Shown here piece by piece: positions 42,785-54,122 of a stretch of DNA of 64,000 bases. Numbering within the stretch: the first letter of the stretch is position 1; each line of letters begins with the position of its first letter. The translations under genes were made by a program, and so were the position numbers. The notes under the pieces are model-generated. The model did not search any database. It was not told the DNA's origin and worked only from the letters and a program-made list of their open reading frames with translations. The stretch lies in the NCBI GenBank assembly GCA_958510875.1, contig OY294068.1:164522388-164586387 (forward strand). The letters run 5' to 3'. This DNA comes from Endomychus coccineus (lineage: Eukaryota; Arthropoda; Insecta; Coleoptera; Endomychidae).

Positions 42785-43991
42785 TCAACAGCTCTCGGGG
42801 TTTTCAAAGTAGCCGATCACGACTATGACACTCGCAATGTTCTGCAAATTACCTGGGGGTGTTTCTGAGTCTCTGGAGCCCTCTGTATCAACGTCATCTT
42901 CTAGGAATTTGTTGATTTTTCTACATAAAAGGTAAAAATTCTGGCTCTTAGGGGTTACCAAAGTCGCCGATTACGATTATGATACTCACAATGTTCTGTG
43001 TATCTACTTCATCTTCTAGGCATGAACTTTCTGAGTATCACAATCGTGATCGGCGACTTCGAGAACCCCCGAGAGCCAGAATTTATTACCTTTTATGAAG
43101 AAAAATTAATAAATTCCTAGAAGGTGACGTAGATACACACGGCTCTAGAGACTCGAAAATACCTACAGGTAATTTGTAGAACATTGTGAGTGTCATAGTC
43201 GTGATAGGCGACTTTCAAACCCCCCGAGATCTAGAATTTGTTACATTTAATCAAGAAAAATTAACAAATTCCTAGGAGATGTCGTGGTTACCCTGTTTCA
43301 GGGTACCACCAGGTATTGCAGAACAGTTTTTTCACGTCGTAATCATCACTAGAAACCTTCATTGATGTTGATGATTTCTTCAACAGTGTTTTAAATACTT
43401 TTATATATTCTTTTTTAAATTGCTGCTTATTGTATTTATTGTTAATAATATGACTCTTATGTTTAGCTTATATCTTTAACTTATATGCTCCTGTAGCTAA
43501 TTATTCTTTTATAATGTACATATATTTCAGATTTTATATTTCACTTGACATGTTCGTTGCCCATTGTGGATTTTTTGAATAAAGCTGCCTTATTATATCA
43601 CCTCTTGAATAGATAACAAACATTAAAAATAAATTTTCAATTAATTTCATCGATATCTAGGGCGTCAGGAAGCCCTAGCCCTAGCCCGGATACCCCGGGG
43701 AAGATCCAAGGGGACCTCAGGGAATTTTCTTGGTAGCATATTCGTGTTCAGCTACCCCAAAAACCACCAAGAAACCAATTTGAGTCCGTTTTTTCAATTC
43801 ACCTCCAAAAGAGCACTCAGAAAATGCATTTTTTGGCTGTAGAAATGCAATAAATTTTTCCGCAAAGAAAAATACCGGACAAATCTCCTAAATCACTTTC
43901 TGAATAGAATGCAGAAGACCGCATCTCTATCGATCCAACTCCGTCAAGTTTGGAAGGTTTGGCTTATTTTAGTGCTTTATTTCCTCGACTA
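42785..43991. mobile_element. TAGT-family element E, degraded relative of D, left arm lost
   Basis: The right end CCTCGACTA (to 43991) and the preceding ~390 bp match the right arm of element D. 42785-43360 holds four diverged units with 'ctcggggttttcaaagt' and 'gccgatcacga' on alternating strands. The left terminus is missing. A 230-bp non-LTR tail is inserted at 43363. Confidence 0.75.
43363..43592 (+). mobile_element. 5'-truncated non-LTR 3' tail inserted in E
   Basis: Compared with element D, E has an extra ~230 bp between 'accttcat' and 'atcacct'. The extra piece ends 'gaataaagctgccttatta', a typical 3' end of CR1/I-like elements. Confidence 0.5.
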
Positions 43992-44162
43992 TACAATAAC
44001 ATCATCAGAACAAAATTTACAAGTTGATTCGGTTTTTTCGGTTTACGCCGATTCTTGGAAAACTTTCGACTTAGTACTACTTAATTTACTGTGAAACAAC
44101 CTTAAATCTCATGAAATAATGGGCTCTTGTTGTTGTGGTTAAAATCTTACCTCACTAACAGA

Positions 44163-44572
44163 AGACAACTCCGGGCTTGTCAGGGATACCAAGAGGATCT
44201 TTAACATGCTATCCGGTGGAACCAGGGTCAAACTTACCTGGATTCCGGGTCACTCAGGTTGAAAAGGGCATGAGAGAGCACACAAATTAGTCAGAGTTGG
44301 GGTCAGTTCAAACATACAGTGGGAAGAAGCGACACTCCCTTCTGTATGAGATGCGAGAGAAACGAAGTGGAGTCGTCAACCTAGGTAGGCCAAGGGATCA
44401 TCACAGCCGATGACATAAAGAATCCAAGCTGAAGGTGCAGCGGGATATCCAAATATCCCCTGAAAAATGTAGCAGGAGATAGTGTACAAGAGCTCTGGCT
44501 AAGTGCACTGAACTTTATATTAAGCCAGCTACCATCTCAACCAATAACAAATAACAACCAACACAAGGTAAA
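44163..44572 (+). pseudogene. R1-like RNase H fragment
   Basis: The plus strand reads GGTRVKLTWIPGHSG, then KGHERAHKLVRVGVSSNIQW, the WVPGHSG..GNE.AD..AR.G box of R1/I-type RNase H. It interrupts the RT relic between its YLTNRRQ and VNGGFSE codons. Confidence 0.55.
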
Positions 44573-44701
44573 TGGGGGTTTCTCAGAAGTGATGAATGTT
44601 ACTTCAGGACTGCCGCAGGGAGGCTTTTAGGTTCAATTATTTTATTATTGTTAATTTGATTGCCAGGTATTTTCCAATTATTTTATTATTTAATATATCC
44701 C

Positions 44702-45004
44702 ATTTAGTCAGATAAGTGATACCATACTTTGTTGTTGTTAAATTGATTGCCAGGTAGTTCGAAATAAATGCATTTCCATATTTTTACTTCCCTGACTATA
44801 CGTAGTATATTAGAGTAAGGGAAGTATTGAAATCGGACCAACAAAATATTAAATCAACGTCTATTTTATGCGTTACTTTGTGGAAAATTTAGATACTTCA
44901 GCAGGTGTCAATGTAAAACTAGGACAGAAAAAACACATAGTAGTGAAATACATTATGTAGACAATTTTATTGAGAAGTCAATGAAACATCTTTCATTAGC
45001 GGTT
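44702..45004. repeat. Dispersed repeat, second copy of 1139-1395
   Basis: Same order of blocks as at 1139-1395. The match resumes after the R1-like relic at ~46480 (tgatcaattgatcacagtta), so that relic probably inserted into this repeat. Confidence 0.6.
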
Positions 45005-46430
45005 GTTGTTCCTACAATCATTCACATTAGATCCATTATTCAATCAATCAACACAGGGGCGGACAAGTCAAGCGGCATATGTGTATTGCCGAGATGTTGT
45101 AGCCTAACAGAAGCCAGAGCTGGATTTTCTGCTAGGATTTGAGAGGCAGTTTCGTCCACCTCTCCACATCTACCACAAGCTGGGCCTCCAACAATGCTCA
45201 TTATGTGTAGATGTTTATTCAGATTACAGTGTCGCGCGAGGGGTCCTGTCACCAGTTTTAGGCCTTTCCTGCCCATAGAGAGTGAAGTCTTCGAGAGTTT
45301 GGGCGAGAACTCCCAAATGTGTAGCTACTCCTGCCTCATTCCGGTGGTCGATGAAATTCCGAAGGTTGAATCTGGAGCAGGAGCGCTCAAGGAACCCTGT
45401 TCGGCCAATTCATCGACCACCCTTCACACCAAAGTGGACGCCCGCCCACTTCTGGATGATTCAGGCAGAGTTTCCCTGCACTCCAAGACAAGCTTAGAAG
45501 TCACTCTGGGGGTTCGAAGTACCCCCAGGGCCCCTCGGCTGTCAAGGCAGATGTAAATCCGCCTTCTTCAGTAGTTCAATCCCAGGTTTTCTAGAGCACA
45601 GGTCCGTAATACACAGCCTGGAGAAGGGTTGCGTGGGCACCTAGAGGAACGGCACCTAGAGAAATGCTGCGTAGATTATGATTGGACTGCTGATGGTCAT
45701 GTAGATGCAGTGTGGAACCTGTGGCTGTAGACCCTATGTGTTCGCGAAGGCGCTCCTGCATGCCTATACCAATGCGATGGCCTTTTTCACCCGAGTTCCC
45801 AGGTGCATTTTCCAGCTCAGTTTAGCATTGAGGATAACTCCAAGGTACTGCACTGAGCCTTCCATGTGCGGGGACTTTCCTAACAGACGAATGCCTAGTA
45901 GGAAGCCCAGTTTTCTGTTTCCTCGTGAAAAGAACGACTTCGGTTTCTTCAGGATTTACCCTGAGTCGATGGCAAGTGTAGTGTTCTGGAGCTCGCACAA
46001 GGAAACCGCGTGTCACAGCCGCCAGACGATTTGGCGTAGGCTTAGGCGTGAAGCCCAGCTTCATTCAGCTCGACTAACAAGCTATTCACCACCAAGCAAC
46101 AAAGGAGCGGAGACTGTACCCCTCCCTGAGGAAACCCTCGGGTGACGTGTGTACATGCGATGCTGCCATTATGGTGCGCCATTGACAGTATCAGCCAGCG
46201 AGAGCACGGTCTTGATATACCTGACCAAGGTGTGATCGATTCCGTGTCTCTTCGCAGCATGACACATGGACTCGAAGGAGGTATTGTCGAACGCCCCTGG
46301 ATATCCAGGAAAACGCCTATGACGCACTGTACGGGATTAATAGTTCCTTTGATCTAGGTAACCAGGTGATGAAGGGTCATCTTGGTTGGTTTGCACGTAT
46401 GATAGGGGTACTGTCGACGTTGGAGCGATT
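45005..46430 (-). pseudogene. R1-like non-LTR element, RT and C-terminal zinc knuckle
   Basis: Minus-strand motifs in order: THVTRGFPQGGVQSPLLCCL, VVNSLLVELNEAG (46190-46040), LRVNPEETEVVLFTRK (~45970), VQYLGVILNAKLSWKMHLG (~45830), KKAIALVYACRSAF, and finally LKLVTGPLARHCNLNKHLHI with CGRCGEVDETASQIL (45270-45120). The last is the cysteine motif after the RNase H domain in R1-clade elements. There are frequent frameshifts. No target-specific 28S sequence is seen. Confidence 0.75.
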
Positions 46431-46808
46431 AGATCCATAGAAGTATCTGGCACCTAGTTTACTTACAAAGGTGAGGGAAGTCGCGTGATCAATTGATCAC
46501 AGTTAATTTCTTCCACTTTCATATGCCAAGAAAGAATAATCTTTTGTCACCTCGTTCAGCTTATGCGTGTATACAGTGCATACATCCACTGTCACGTACA
46601 TTGACTGTAAACAACATCCCTCTCAATGATAACGATAAAGCTTAGGGATTCTATAACATATTCATATTTCAAGCTTTACTGTGTAACTTATGCATTAATT
46701 TAGGAGAAAGTGAAGATATAAATAAAAAAATATACATGATTCCCAAAAGAATACCGATTCGAAAAACGTCGCCCTAAAGACTAATTTTCGAAAAACATTT
46801 TTTTTCAG
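46431..46808. other. End of dispersed repeat and intron 2 acceptor region
   Basis: The stretch holds the resumed repeat to ~46520, then anonymous DNA ending in a T-rich tract and AG at 46807-46808. Confidence 0.4.
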
Positions 46809-47066
46809 GATTACATAGATGACAGGTCGAACTATGTAACAATGGCTATGGATGAAAAGTTGGAAATCCCGTACGGAACTAGAGCCTGCATACCGGAGTT
46901 GAATCAGCATTTTGGTCATAGAGTGATATTTGAAATTCGCGACAGTTCAAGCGACTTATACTCGAGCAGTTATTCGAGAGCCGATATTTGTGTTAGATCT
47001 GAAATAGATAGCTATGATATCTTAGTCAATAGAATTGTAACTCTTTACTTGATAGAAAGTGAATAA
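46809..47066 (+). CDS. Exon 3 of the 3D-domain gene: MltA-like double-psi beta-barrel
   Basis: Acceptor ttttttttcag|GAT. 85 codons follow in phase 0: DYIDDRSNYVTMAMDEK, LEIPYGTRACIPELN, HFGHRVIFEIRDSSSDL, YSRADICVRSEIDSYD and LVNRIVTLYLIESE, ending in TAA at 47064-47066 that overlaps an AATAAA. The pattern VAMD.K.IPYGT..(I)P...G....F..RD......R.DI.V....Y..AVN..VT matches bacterial 3D domains (lytic transglycosylase MltA and relatives), and the three name-giving aspartates are all present (AMD, IRD, RAD). With exons 1-2 this gives a secreted protein of ~151 aa. I infer a peptidoglycan- or polysaccharide-related role; a bacterial origin by transfer is possible but unproven. Another secreted double-psi barrel fold (expansin/RlpA-like) is the main alternative. 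Confidence 0.7.
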   Translation, partial: DYIDDRSNYVTMAMDEKLEIPYGTRACIPELNQHFGHRVIFEIRDSSSDLYSSSYSRADICVRSEIDSYDILVNRIVTLYLIESE

Positions 47067-47733
47067 ATATTTCCTGAACTACTGATTTAGTTGTATCAAT
47101 TAGCATAAGAAGCATTCAACTAAAAAATCATTTTCATTCCCACTACAACAAGATAATATAGTGGTATAAGCTTTTCCACTTTATTGAAAATCAGCTCCTT
47201 CCAAATAATCATAAATAGATTTAACATTTCTTTCTCAATGTATGTTTTTGAAAATCATCAGTCATTGAAGTTCAAAATTTTAATTAAACCATTTTGTAAT
47301 TCAGTCTTATCTAATTATTCTGAGTAATATATTTCAACATCTCTAATGATATCAAAGTTTCTGATATGTGTGCTTTTCCTATATGGAAGCAATACCAAGA
47401 CTATTAGTGAAATGAGTTCAAAACATCAAAAACGTCATGATATCTTGAAGGTGATTCTCTGCAATCAACGAATATACAGTCAACAGCAAAGAAAATGCAG
47501 TATTGTACAGATCCATACTGAGCACTAGACGCAGTTTCCTCTTCTTCCTAACTTTGTATAGCGAACACTCAAAAACAGTAATATCCACACAACATTCAAT
47601 GCTTGAAGCTTGAAGTTGATTAGAAGGTTGTTACTCAGTTTTGTACTTGATTATTGCAAAACATCGCTTGAGAGCCAACAATTGTAGCTGGAATATTATG
47701 ATCAGATATGGGTCAATTTACTAGAAATTTTAT
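47067..47733. other. Downstream flank of the 3D gene
   Basis: Anonymous apart from the signal-peptide ORF at 47346. Confidence 0.4.
47346..47528 (+). CDS. Candidate small secreted ORF or signal-peptide exon, 60 aa
   Basis: MISKFLICVLFLYGSNTKTI is a plausible signal peptide, followed by a hydrophilic tail. An internal GTGATT after ATCTTGAAG (~47450) could serve as a donor, but it is weak. It lies 280 bp after the 3D gene on the same strand. No homologue is recognised; it may be chance. Confidence 0.2.
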   Translation: MISKFLICVLFLYGSNTKTISEMSSKHQKRHDILKVILCNQRIYSQQQRKCSIVQIHTEH

Positions 47734-48653
47734 TACGGGGCAAGGTGAAAAGTCCCTGAAAAATAAAACAGGTGGCGCCACAATCGTGAATCCAATGTTA
47801 CTCTTGTGATGTACCATCCTTAACTACAACGCATTAAGACTTTCAGACTAATATGTCATTCAGTTCTGTTTTAACACCCATCGAAAGCAACAACCTTGAA
47901 GAGTTTTATAAAATTGGAAGAAAGTGAATTTCGCGTCTAGATTAAACATTATTTTTCGAGTGCAAAACCGAAGCATCGCTTGTTAAATACTCCTCACCAT
48001 CGATTGGAGTGGTTTACTGATTTTCTATAAGGTAGTATGACCACAAAAGACGCCGAACGTTCTGGTAGTCCAGCAAAGTGGGCTTATCGGCCAACAAAGT
48101 CATGGCGACAGTTTTTTGGGATGCACATGGTATCGTCCACATCTATCACCAGGGTATATTGGGCATATCGTCCATATCGATTATCTTGAAAAAGGCAAAA
48201 CGGTTACCGGCTTATATTATGCAGATCCGATTGGTCACCGATTAGAAGCGAGAACGGTCGCATTTGGCAAAGAAAAAAGTGCTCTTCCACCAGAACAACT
48301 CACCGGTGCACAGGTCCTCAGTCGCAATGGCAAAATTGCATGACATGCGCTACGAATTGGTTCGGCATCCACCATATTCTCCAGATTTTTCTCCCTGCGT
48401 TTCTTATTTATTTCCAAACATGAGAAATGGCTCGACGGAAAGAGCTGTGGCTCCAACGATGAGGTCATAGCTGGAACAAACGCCTATTTGAAGCATTGAT
48501 GGAATCGTATTATGTGGAAGGGATTGAAAAATTATAAAAATGTTGGACGAATTGTATCGGGCTACAAAGAAATTATTTTAAGAAATAAAATAAGTTTTGA
48601 CCAAATAAATCATTTCTTGTTTAATTTTTCAGGGAATTTTCACCTTGCCCTCA
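47734..48653 (+). mobile_element. Mariner copy d, internally deleted
   Basis: The ends are TACGGGGCAAGGTGAAAAG and CTTTTCACCTTGCCCT-type (to 48653), the best preserved of the family. The helix-turn-helix region stops at ERSGSP(A) near 48070 and joins SGLSANKVMATVFWDAHG directly, so ~360 bp are missing. FWDAHG is followed by a partial duplication ('tatcgtccacatctatcacc' / 'tatcgtccatatcgattatc'). The catalytic part reads HQNNSPVHRS (the usual HQDN Asp is Asn) and HPPYSPDFSPC. Confidence 0.85.
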
Positions 48654-49430
48654 TAAGAGAACAAATAATAACTACATTAAACTCCATAACTCAAATATAG
48701 CATTTGAACCGAATTCTAAATTAGGACTTGTTTTACATAGGATAAACCGGACGTTCATTTTCAACTAGGTTCAATAAATGGTTCCACATTTGCAGAGTCT
48801 CTAGAAATTCATAATTTACTCTTTGATTATCAAACAGACCTAATTTATTCACCAATATGAAGCTCTCTGTTGTTACCTAGGAAATCACTATCAAGATAAA
48901 CATCCACCTAGGTATTTTTCGGCAAAATTTTGGATCTCCAGAATAAATTATAACAACACGTCTATTAATTCCAGAGAGCTGTTTCGCTATCTCATGATAT
49001 CTCCAGCGGAACGAGCGAGATTATGAAGACACTGTGCAACCATCTCCGACAGAGATTTAAATACCCCGTTAGGAAATTTTTGGAGAACAGACACCATCTA
49101 CCGGAAAAGTAGATGCCCCACTAAGGATGTTATTCCCAATGTCATGCCTTGATGAAACAGGTCTCGCGATTCAAATAATCGTCGGGGAAACAGTTGGAAA
49201 TTAAATCGCCAGGTGACGATCTCGAAACAACGCAAAATGAGTACAAATATATTTTTTCGATGGACAAAGTTTTGGTTCATAGCGAAACAGCTGAGCATAA
49301 CCGATAGACGTATTGTGACTGTTCAATCTGAAGAACCAAAACTTTGTCTTTCGACTGATTTCAACACGAAATTTGTTTGTATTCACTTTGCATTATTTGA
49401 CGGAAGTAACAACTCAAATTGATATTAACA
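48654..49430. other. Anonymous DNA with an imperfect inverted repeat at 49227-49400
   Basis: 'gacaaagttttggttc' at 49262 is mirrored at ~49335-49350, and the arms extend outward ('gcaaaatgagtacaaat' / 'tttgtattcactttgc'). It is a probable MITE remnant abutting the next element. 48654-49226 has no feature. Confidence 0.45.
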
Positions 49431-49891
49431 CACAGTAAAAAATTTGACCGGTGTAAACTTTCACACCCTATTGTGGTGTAAGCATTCTTCACTATATGGT
49501 GTTAAGTGCTGAACCCGTCAAAATTACTCTACCAGAAAAACTCCGTTTCAACACTAACCTAAACTTAACTTCGATAATATACTGTATGGATTTGTATTGA
49601 ATTCGCAAATGGTTAAAACAGCACCTATCGACCGATCAGCTCACTACTTTACGAGCTCAGTTCAGTCAGTTCCTCCCGCATTGGCCTTGTGTCGTACATA
49701 GTCAAACCCGCCATTTTGCTGCTGTAAAATTTTTCATTGCATGTGTACTGACTTTTTCACAGTAGACACATTGAATATTGATCAGGTTAGTTGTTTACGT
49801 GCCTTTATCAGTATCTTGCTCTTAGTCGATAGAGTGAAGTGAAATAATGTCGCTTTTTATCAAAGTTGAATCCCATAACCTCCAAAAGTGA

Positions 49892-51388
49892 ATGTGTTTG
49901 GACAAAAATAAGGAATATAAATACTTCATTCTGAAAGGTAAGAGTTTCATATTCATAATTTTTATACTTAGGTAGGTATATGCACATCTATGTAAATCTG
50001 AATTGTGTCATAACGAAATCCTTGGCATGTATATTTTCATATTATATACACGACATACACGAATTCGCTATTGGGTTACAACTTGGGAATTTGGTTTGTG
50101 ATCATGCGCAGTTAGGATCTTGTTCTATTAAAACAAATGGTACCAAAAAATTGTGGTTGCTGATGCTAAATAGAATAAGAAATTAGAAATTGAGAGATGA
50201 TGATTGAGAAGATGAAAGATAACGAGACGTCCACTTCAGTGTTGCTGTGGCTACGAGCTTTTACGTACGAAACCGTTTTGCCTAATTCTATATAACTACT
50301 ATAAAATACAGTGGTGACAACAGCTGCCCGATTTTATTGGTTCCACCATGTTCCAGCAAATAAGGCAACTCATTTGTCTTTTCTACATAGACAATACAGT
50401 TGTTCAGTACTAAAGCCTCTTGTATCTAATGGGGTTATGGGTGTTGACAGTTTTGACAAAATGTAAATAAATACTTAACAGGGAAACAAAGACCTCAAAA
50501 TCAATAATCCTCCATTTATTAATCAAATGTTAATCACCATACATTACTTTTCTAGAAGAAAATATAAATCGTATAAATAATATGCACATGAACAATATGT
50601 GCACATGAAATACAGAACAACTATAAATTGAACAAAGTAAACAGTCAAAGCACAGTATAATATACTGTGGTGAAAGTGGTATATGGTGCAAAACTTTTCA
50701 GGTTGTTTTGTCTTTGCACAGAACAATTGAGCTGAATTATTTGCCGAAACATTGCAGTTTGAACTGTTTGTCGCCAATATTTTTTATAGTCACTGTACCA
50801 TAACCTAACTTTCAATTATTGAAACACTTAACCTAACTCGGCCTAGATTCACTTCTTGTCTTGAATCAACCATTTTTAATGAAAGGAGGTTTGAGAAATA
50901 TAAAATGAGGTCTCACTAGAAATCGAACCCAAGTGGCCTTGTTACCAACGCCAATCGACATTGACATTTGTTGAGGCAATGCCGATTGGCGTTGGTAATG
51001 GTAATAAGCCGTCTGACTAAGGTACTCCAAATTGCAGTAGCGAAGTTCGAAACTGGACGGTAATCTTGGGTATTGCAGCACATGCACACTGGCGAGACCT
51101 TCTGAAAGATAACCTAAGTCGGTTCACTTGGGGAGAAATCAGTCCAAGTTATTTCATTCATGTTTGTTTTTATAAGCAAAAATTTTCTTGCAAAACCATT
51201 TATTGAGATATTTATCATATTATTGGGCACTGTCATCTTCATTTTCAGGTCTTGAAGAATTTGCCATGAACCTCTCCAAATCAGAAGAAACAGCTGTATC
51301 CGAATATGAAGGGACTGGTGAGACTGGCTGTCTCATTGATGAGGACGAATTTTCAAACCTCCTGGAGCAGGCGGAGAAAGGATTTTAA
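49892..51388 (+). CDS. Possible two-exon ORF, 61 aa, inside the CACTA-like element
   Basis: Exon 1 runs 49892-49937 (MCLDKNKEYKYFILK plus G) and ends in the donor G|GTAAGAG. Exon 2 runs 51249-51388 after the acceptor tcattttcag. Both junctions are phase 1, and the join gives GLEEFAMNLSKSEETAVSEY, EGTGETGCLIDEDEF and SNLLEQAEKGF then TAA. The C-terminal part is acidic and free of stops. A TCAGTTCAGTCAGT initiator-like run lies near 49663. I know no homologue. It could be a captured host exon pair, an element-encoded accessory peptide, or chance. Confidence 0.35.
50941..51000. repeat. 23-bp hairpin
   Basis: 'gttaccaacgccaatc' is mirrored by 'gattggcgttggtaa' with a ~13-bp loop. Confidence 0.8.
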
Positions 51389-52958
51389 TTCAAAATAATT
51401 GAATGCGTGGAGAACTGACACCGAATGAACATAAATTATTCAATTAATTCATTGGTAAACTGAATCTCTTAACTCGTAGAAGTAATGAATACTTATAACA
51501 AATTATTTATTTTCCGAAAATCAGACCTTCATAATCTTTTTGATTTATTGAAAAATATGTACATCTGGAAGTGGTGCAATAGTATAAATATGTGGGTTCA
51601 TCTAGCAATGCTAGATGTTGTGGATTCTAATCTTAAAAAATAAAAGAATAGATAGAAAAGTACGCAAGAATGTATTTCGAAAGCCTAAGAAACCTAAATT
51701 ATGTAACTGTGTACCCATTTAACCGATGCTATATCTCTAACCGTTTCTAAAACTTCTGTACCTATGTAACAGGCTGTTTTTTTGTAAATAATAGCACTTA
51801 TGTTTTAAAATATTCCTACGTTTCAATAATGTATTTTGAAATTTAAATAAGATATCTTATTATTTCGCTTCTAAATAGGTAAAATATTATATTAACATTT
51901 TTTTGTGTAACTATTCAAAAATAAAAGATATTTACGTATAAGTTACATTATTCTTTGCTATTTTTAAACTGATCAAATTTTTGAAGTCCACAAAAATAAT
52001 CAGATCATGAGTTCTTAGCTGCTATCGCAATCTAATGGCGAAAAGCCTAAAGTAGGTTTTGAAGAAACACAAGAATGACAATGATATGATTCTGAATACT
52101 TTTGTGGTCTCTTTATATATTTAGTCCTCTCTACTCCAATATAGAAAATGTCCCGCCAATCTCAAAAATTGTGGTTTACTGAATCTAATAACCTTTCATA
52201 ATTTTTTTTCTCAAGAAATGTTATTGTATTACACCATAATTGATTTGTTATTTTGATAACGTAACTTGAGCTAAAAAAAATTTGATTGTGTGAAATTCAA
52301 TATCAATTTTTTTCACAACTGAAATGATCATTTTGGTACAAAAATATGAACTTATTTTCAGCTTACATTTAGTTTTTTATTCTTGTCACATATGATTGAA
52401 CTAGTAAATAAATGAAGAAAATATTATTGGTACCAATTTAGCAACTATAATATGTCGCCACTCCATTTGGTGTATACATTTATAGCAATTTTTGGTGTTA
52501 AAATGACCACAAGAGATGAGTTGCACACTCTATTTGGTGTCAAAAATTCGAACTTTCATCAGTGTTGAATCGACCATCTAAGATGAGTTCCATACTCCAT
52601 ATGGTGTAAAATATAAATAATTGATAGTGTAAGATTTACCATTTTTAATAGTTGTGTACTCTGTTTGGTGTTAAAAATCGACACCGTGAACGTTGAATTC
52701 GCATTATATCTGGTGAAAAAAATGCACCATAAGGTGCTCTTCATACACCGCAAAAGTTATGTTTTTACACCTCCTCGGAGTCAAATTAACACTTCAGAAT
52801 TTCAAATTTGAACAATTACTGGTGTAAATATGTTCACCGCTGAATGTCAATTGAACACTGCATATATGGTGTTGATTTTACACCAAATTGGTGTGGATAA
52901 ATCTGGACCACGCGTGGTGTCATTTTGGTGTCAAATTTCGCTTCGATTTTTTACTGTG

Positions 52959-54122
52959 CATATGGTGAATTTACGTCATGAATGATATGACGTCATAAAT
53001 AAAGGTCAGACATTATTGTCAGGTTGAACAGGTTATTATTTTTTTGAATGCACCAACTAGGTATTTGATTCAATAAACTGTCTACAAATAAAATTAGAAG
53101 TTCTTTACCTATATTATATCAAATAAGACAAATAATCTCAAATGTAATTAACAAAAACTATTTGTGTTTACCAAATGTTTGAAGTAAATAAAGTAGGCAC
53201 CTTACCCACATATTGTTTCTACTTCCATGTGAAAGACATAGATAAAAATATAGAACATTACTTTTAGCTTCAATTCAATATTATTGATCCATACTGTGAT
53301 GTTTATGGAAATAAACACTCAAAATAACCGATAATCAAAATGTTCAAACCAATCAATATTGGATCAAGTGAGAGTGTATTTATTTTTCTGTTACATATCT
53401 ATGAATTATTGATATTGATATGGGTGAAGTTTGTTCAACATCCTATAGAATAAAGAGCTTACTTACTTTGGTGTTGAAAGAAAATATTCTTCACAAAATT
53501 CATTTTGATTACATTTTGCATATATATTTTACGAGAGGTTCATAAACGGTATAAGAAATGGAACTTCCCGTAAGTAATAGTTTCAAATACAGGTATAAAA
53601 ATTCAACTCCAGAAGAGGAAGCGCATAGCTTTAAATCAATATCATTTATTTATATTGAATTTGCGGTTGTAAGAATTAGAATCGCTGTTTTAACTTGAGG
53701 TTATTGCCAATCAAAATAATTAATATTACTTTACTGGATTAAATACTATAGTTCCTTTAAACAATGCACATCAACAATAACAAGGAATTATTCACTTTAT
53801 CAGTATGTCGAATAGTCTTCGCCCATATTTTTGGTATTGGTTACTACCTAGCCTCTTTCCACATAGCCACTGATTTTTCCCCGGAACTACCATCTGTGCC
53901 ATCTTGATCCCTGTAGTTTGTTATACCCAAAATGTGTTGAATGGGATTAAAACTGTAATGGTGAGGGGGTAGACAGATCACTTCGTTGGCCATATTTCCC
54001 AAGTGACATAATTATCTGTTACGTATAATGGTTGTGGCTTATTCATTTTGACCAAGATCAACAACAGTGGCTAAAAAGTGTTCTAATAATATGGGTATAT
54101 TTTTCCTACTTTGCCTTTATTG
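52959..54122. other. Anonymous DNA with a faint transposase trace
   Basis: Around 53880-53990 the minus strand weakly resembles the LPP....NPI tail of a DDE transposase. Nothing else is recognisable. Confidence 0.3.

Larger units (their letters stand above)
42465..44650 (+). pseudogene. Non-LTR RT relic split by TAGT element E and an RNase H fragment
   Basis: The plus strand gives ISPDIVFQKLNELKNKINAG, PDEIPSYF, ALPLSYLFNLF and NDRPI.ILSDISKAF up to ~42770, then element E, then QVDSVFSVYADSWKTFDLV.. LLNLL (~44020-44095), LKSHEI...KSYLTNRRQ (~44160), then another insertion, and VNGGFSEVMNVTSGLPQGG (~44575-44630). The order of the motifs matches one RT domain read through two insertions. Confidence 0.65.
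31217..47066 (+). other. Gene span: three-exon secreted 3D-domain protein, TE-filled introns
   Basis: The exons at 31217-31283, 35700-35830 and 46809-47066 join in frame (phase 1, then phase 0) through GT-AG introns of 4416 and 10978 bp to encode ~151 aa. The first intron holds TAGT element D and several non-LTR relics. The second holds PLE pieces, TAGT elements K and E, two further insertions and an R1-like relic. No exon-sized ORF of the same family was seen in the introns. Confidence 0.7.
49431..52958. mobile_element. CACTA-like element, 3.5 kb
   Basis: The ends are CACAGTAAAAAAT at 49431 and ATTTTTTACTGTG ending at 52958, flanked by CA on both sides. The subterminal regions (49446-49560 and 52450-52930) are packed with GGTGTAAA/TTTACACC-type repeats (GTGT.A.A, TGGTGTCAA), as in CACTA/EnSpm elements. 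No transposase ORF is seen, so it is non-autonomous. The interior holds a possible spliced ORF and a 23-bp hairpin. Confidence 0.65.
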
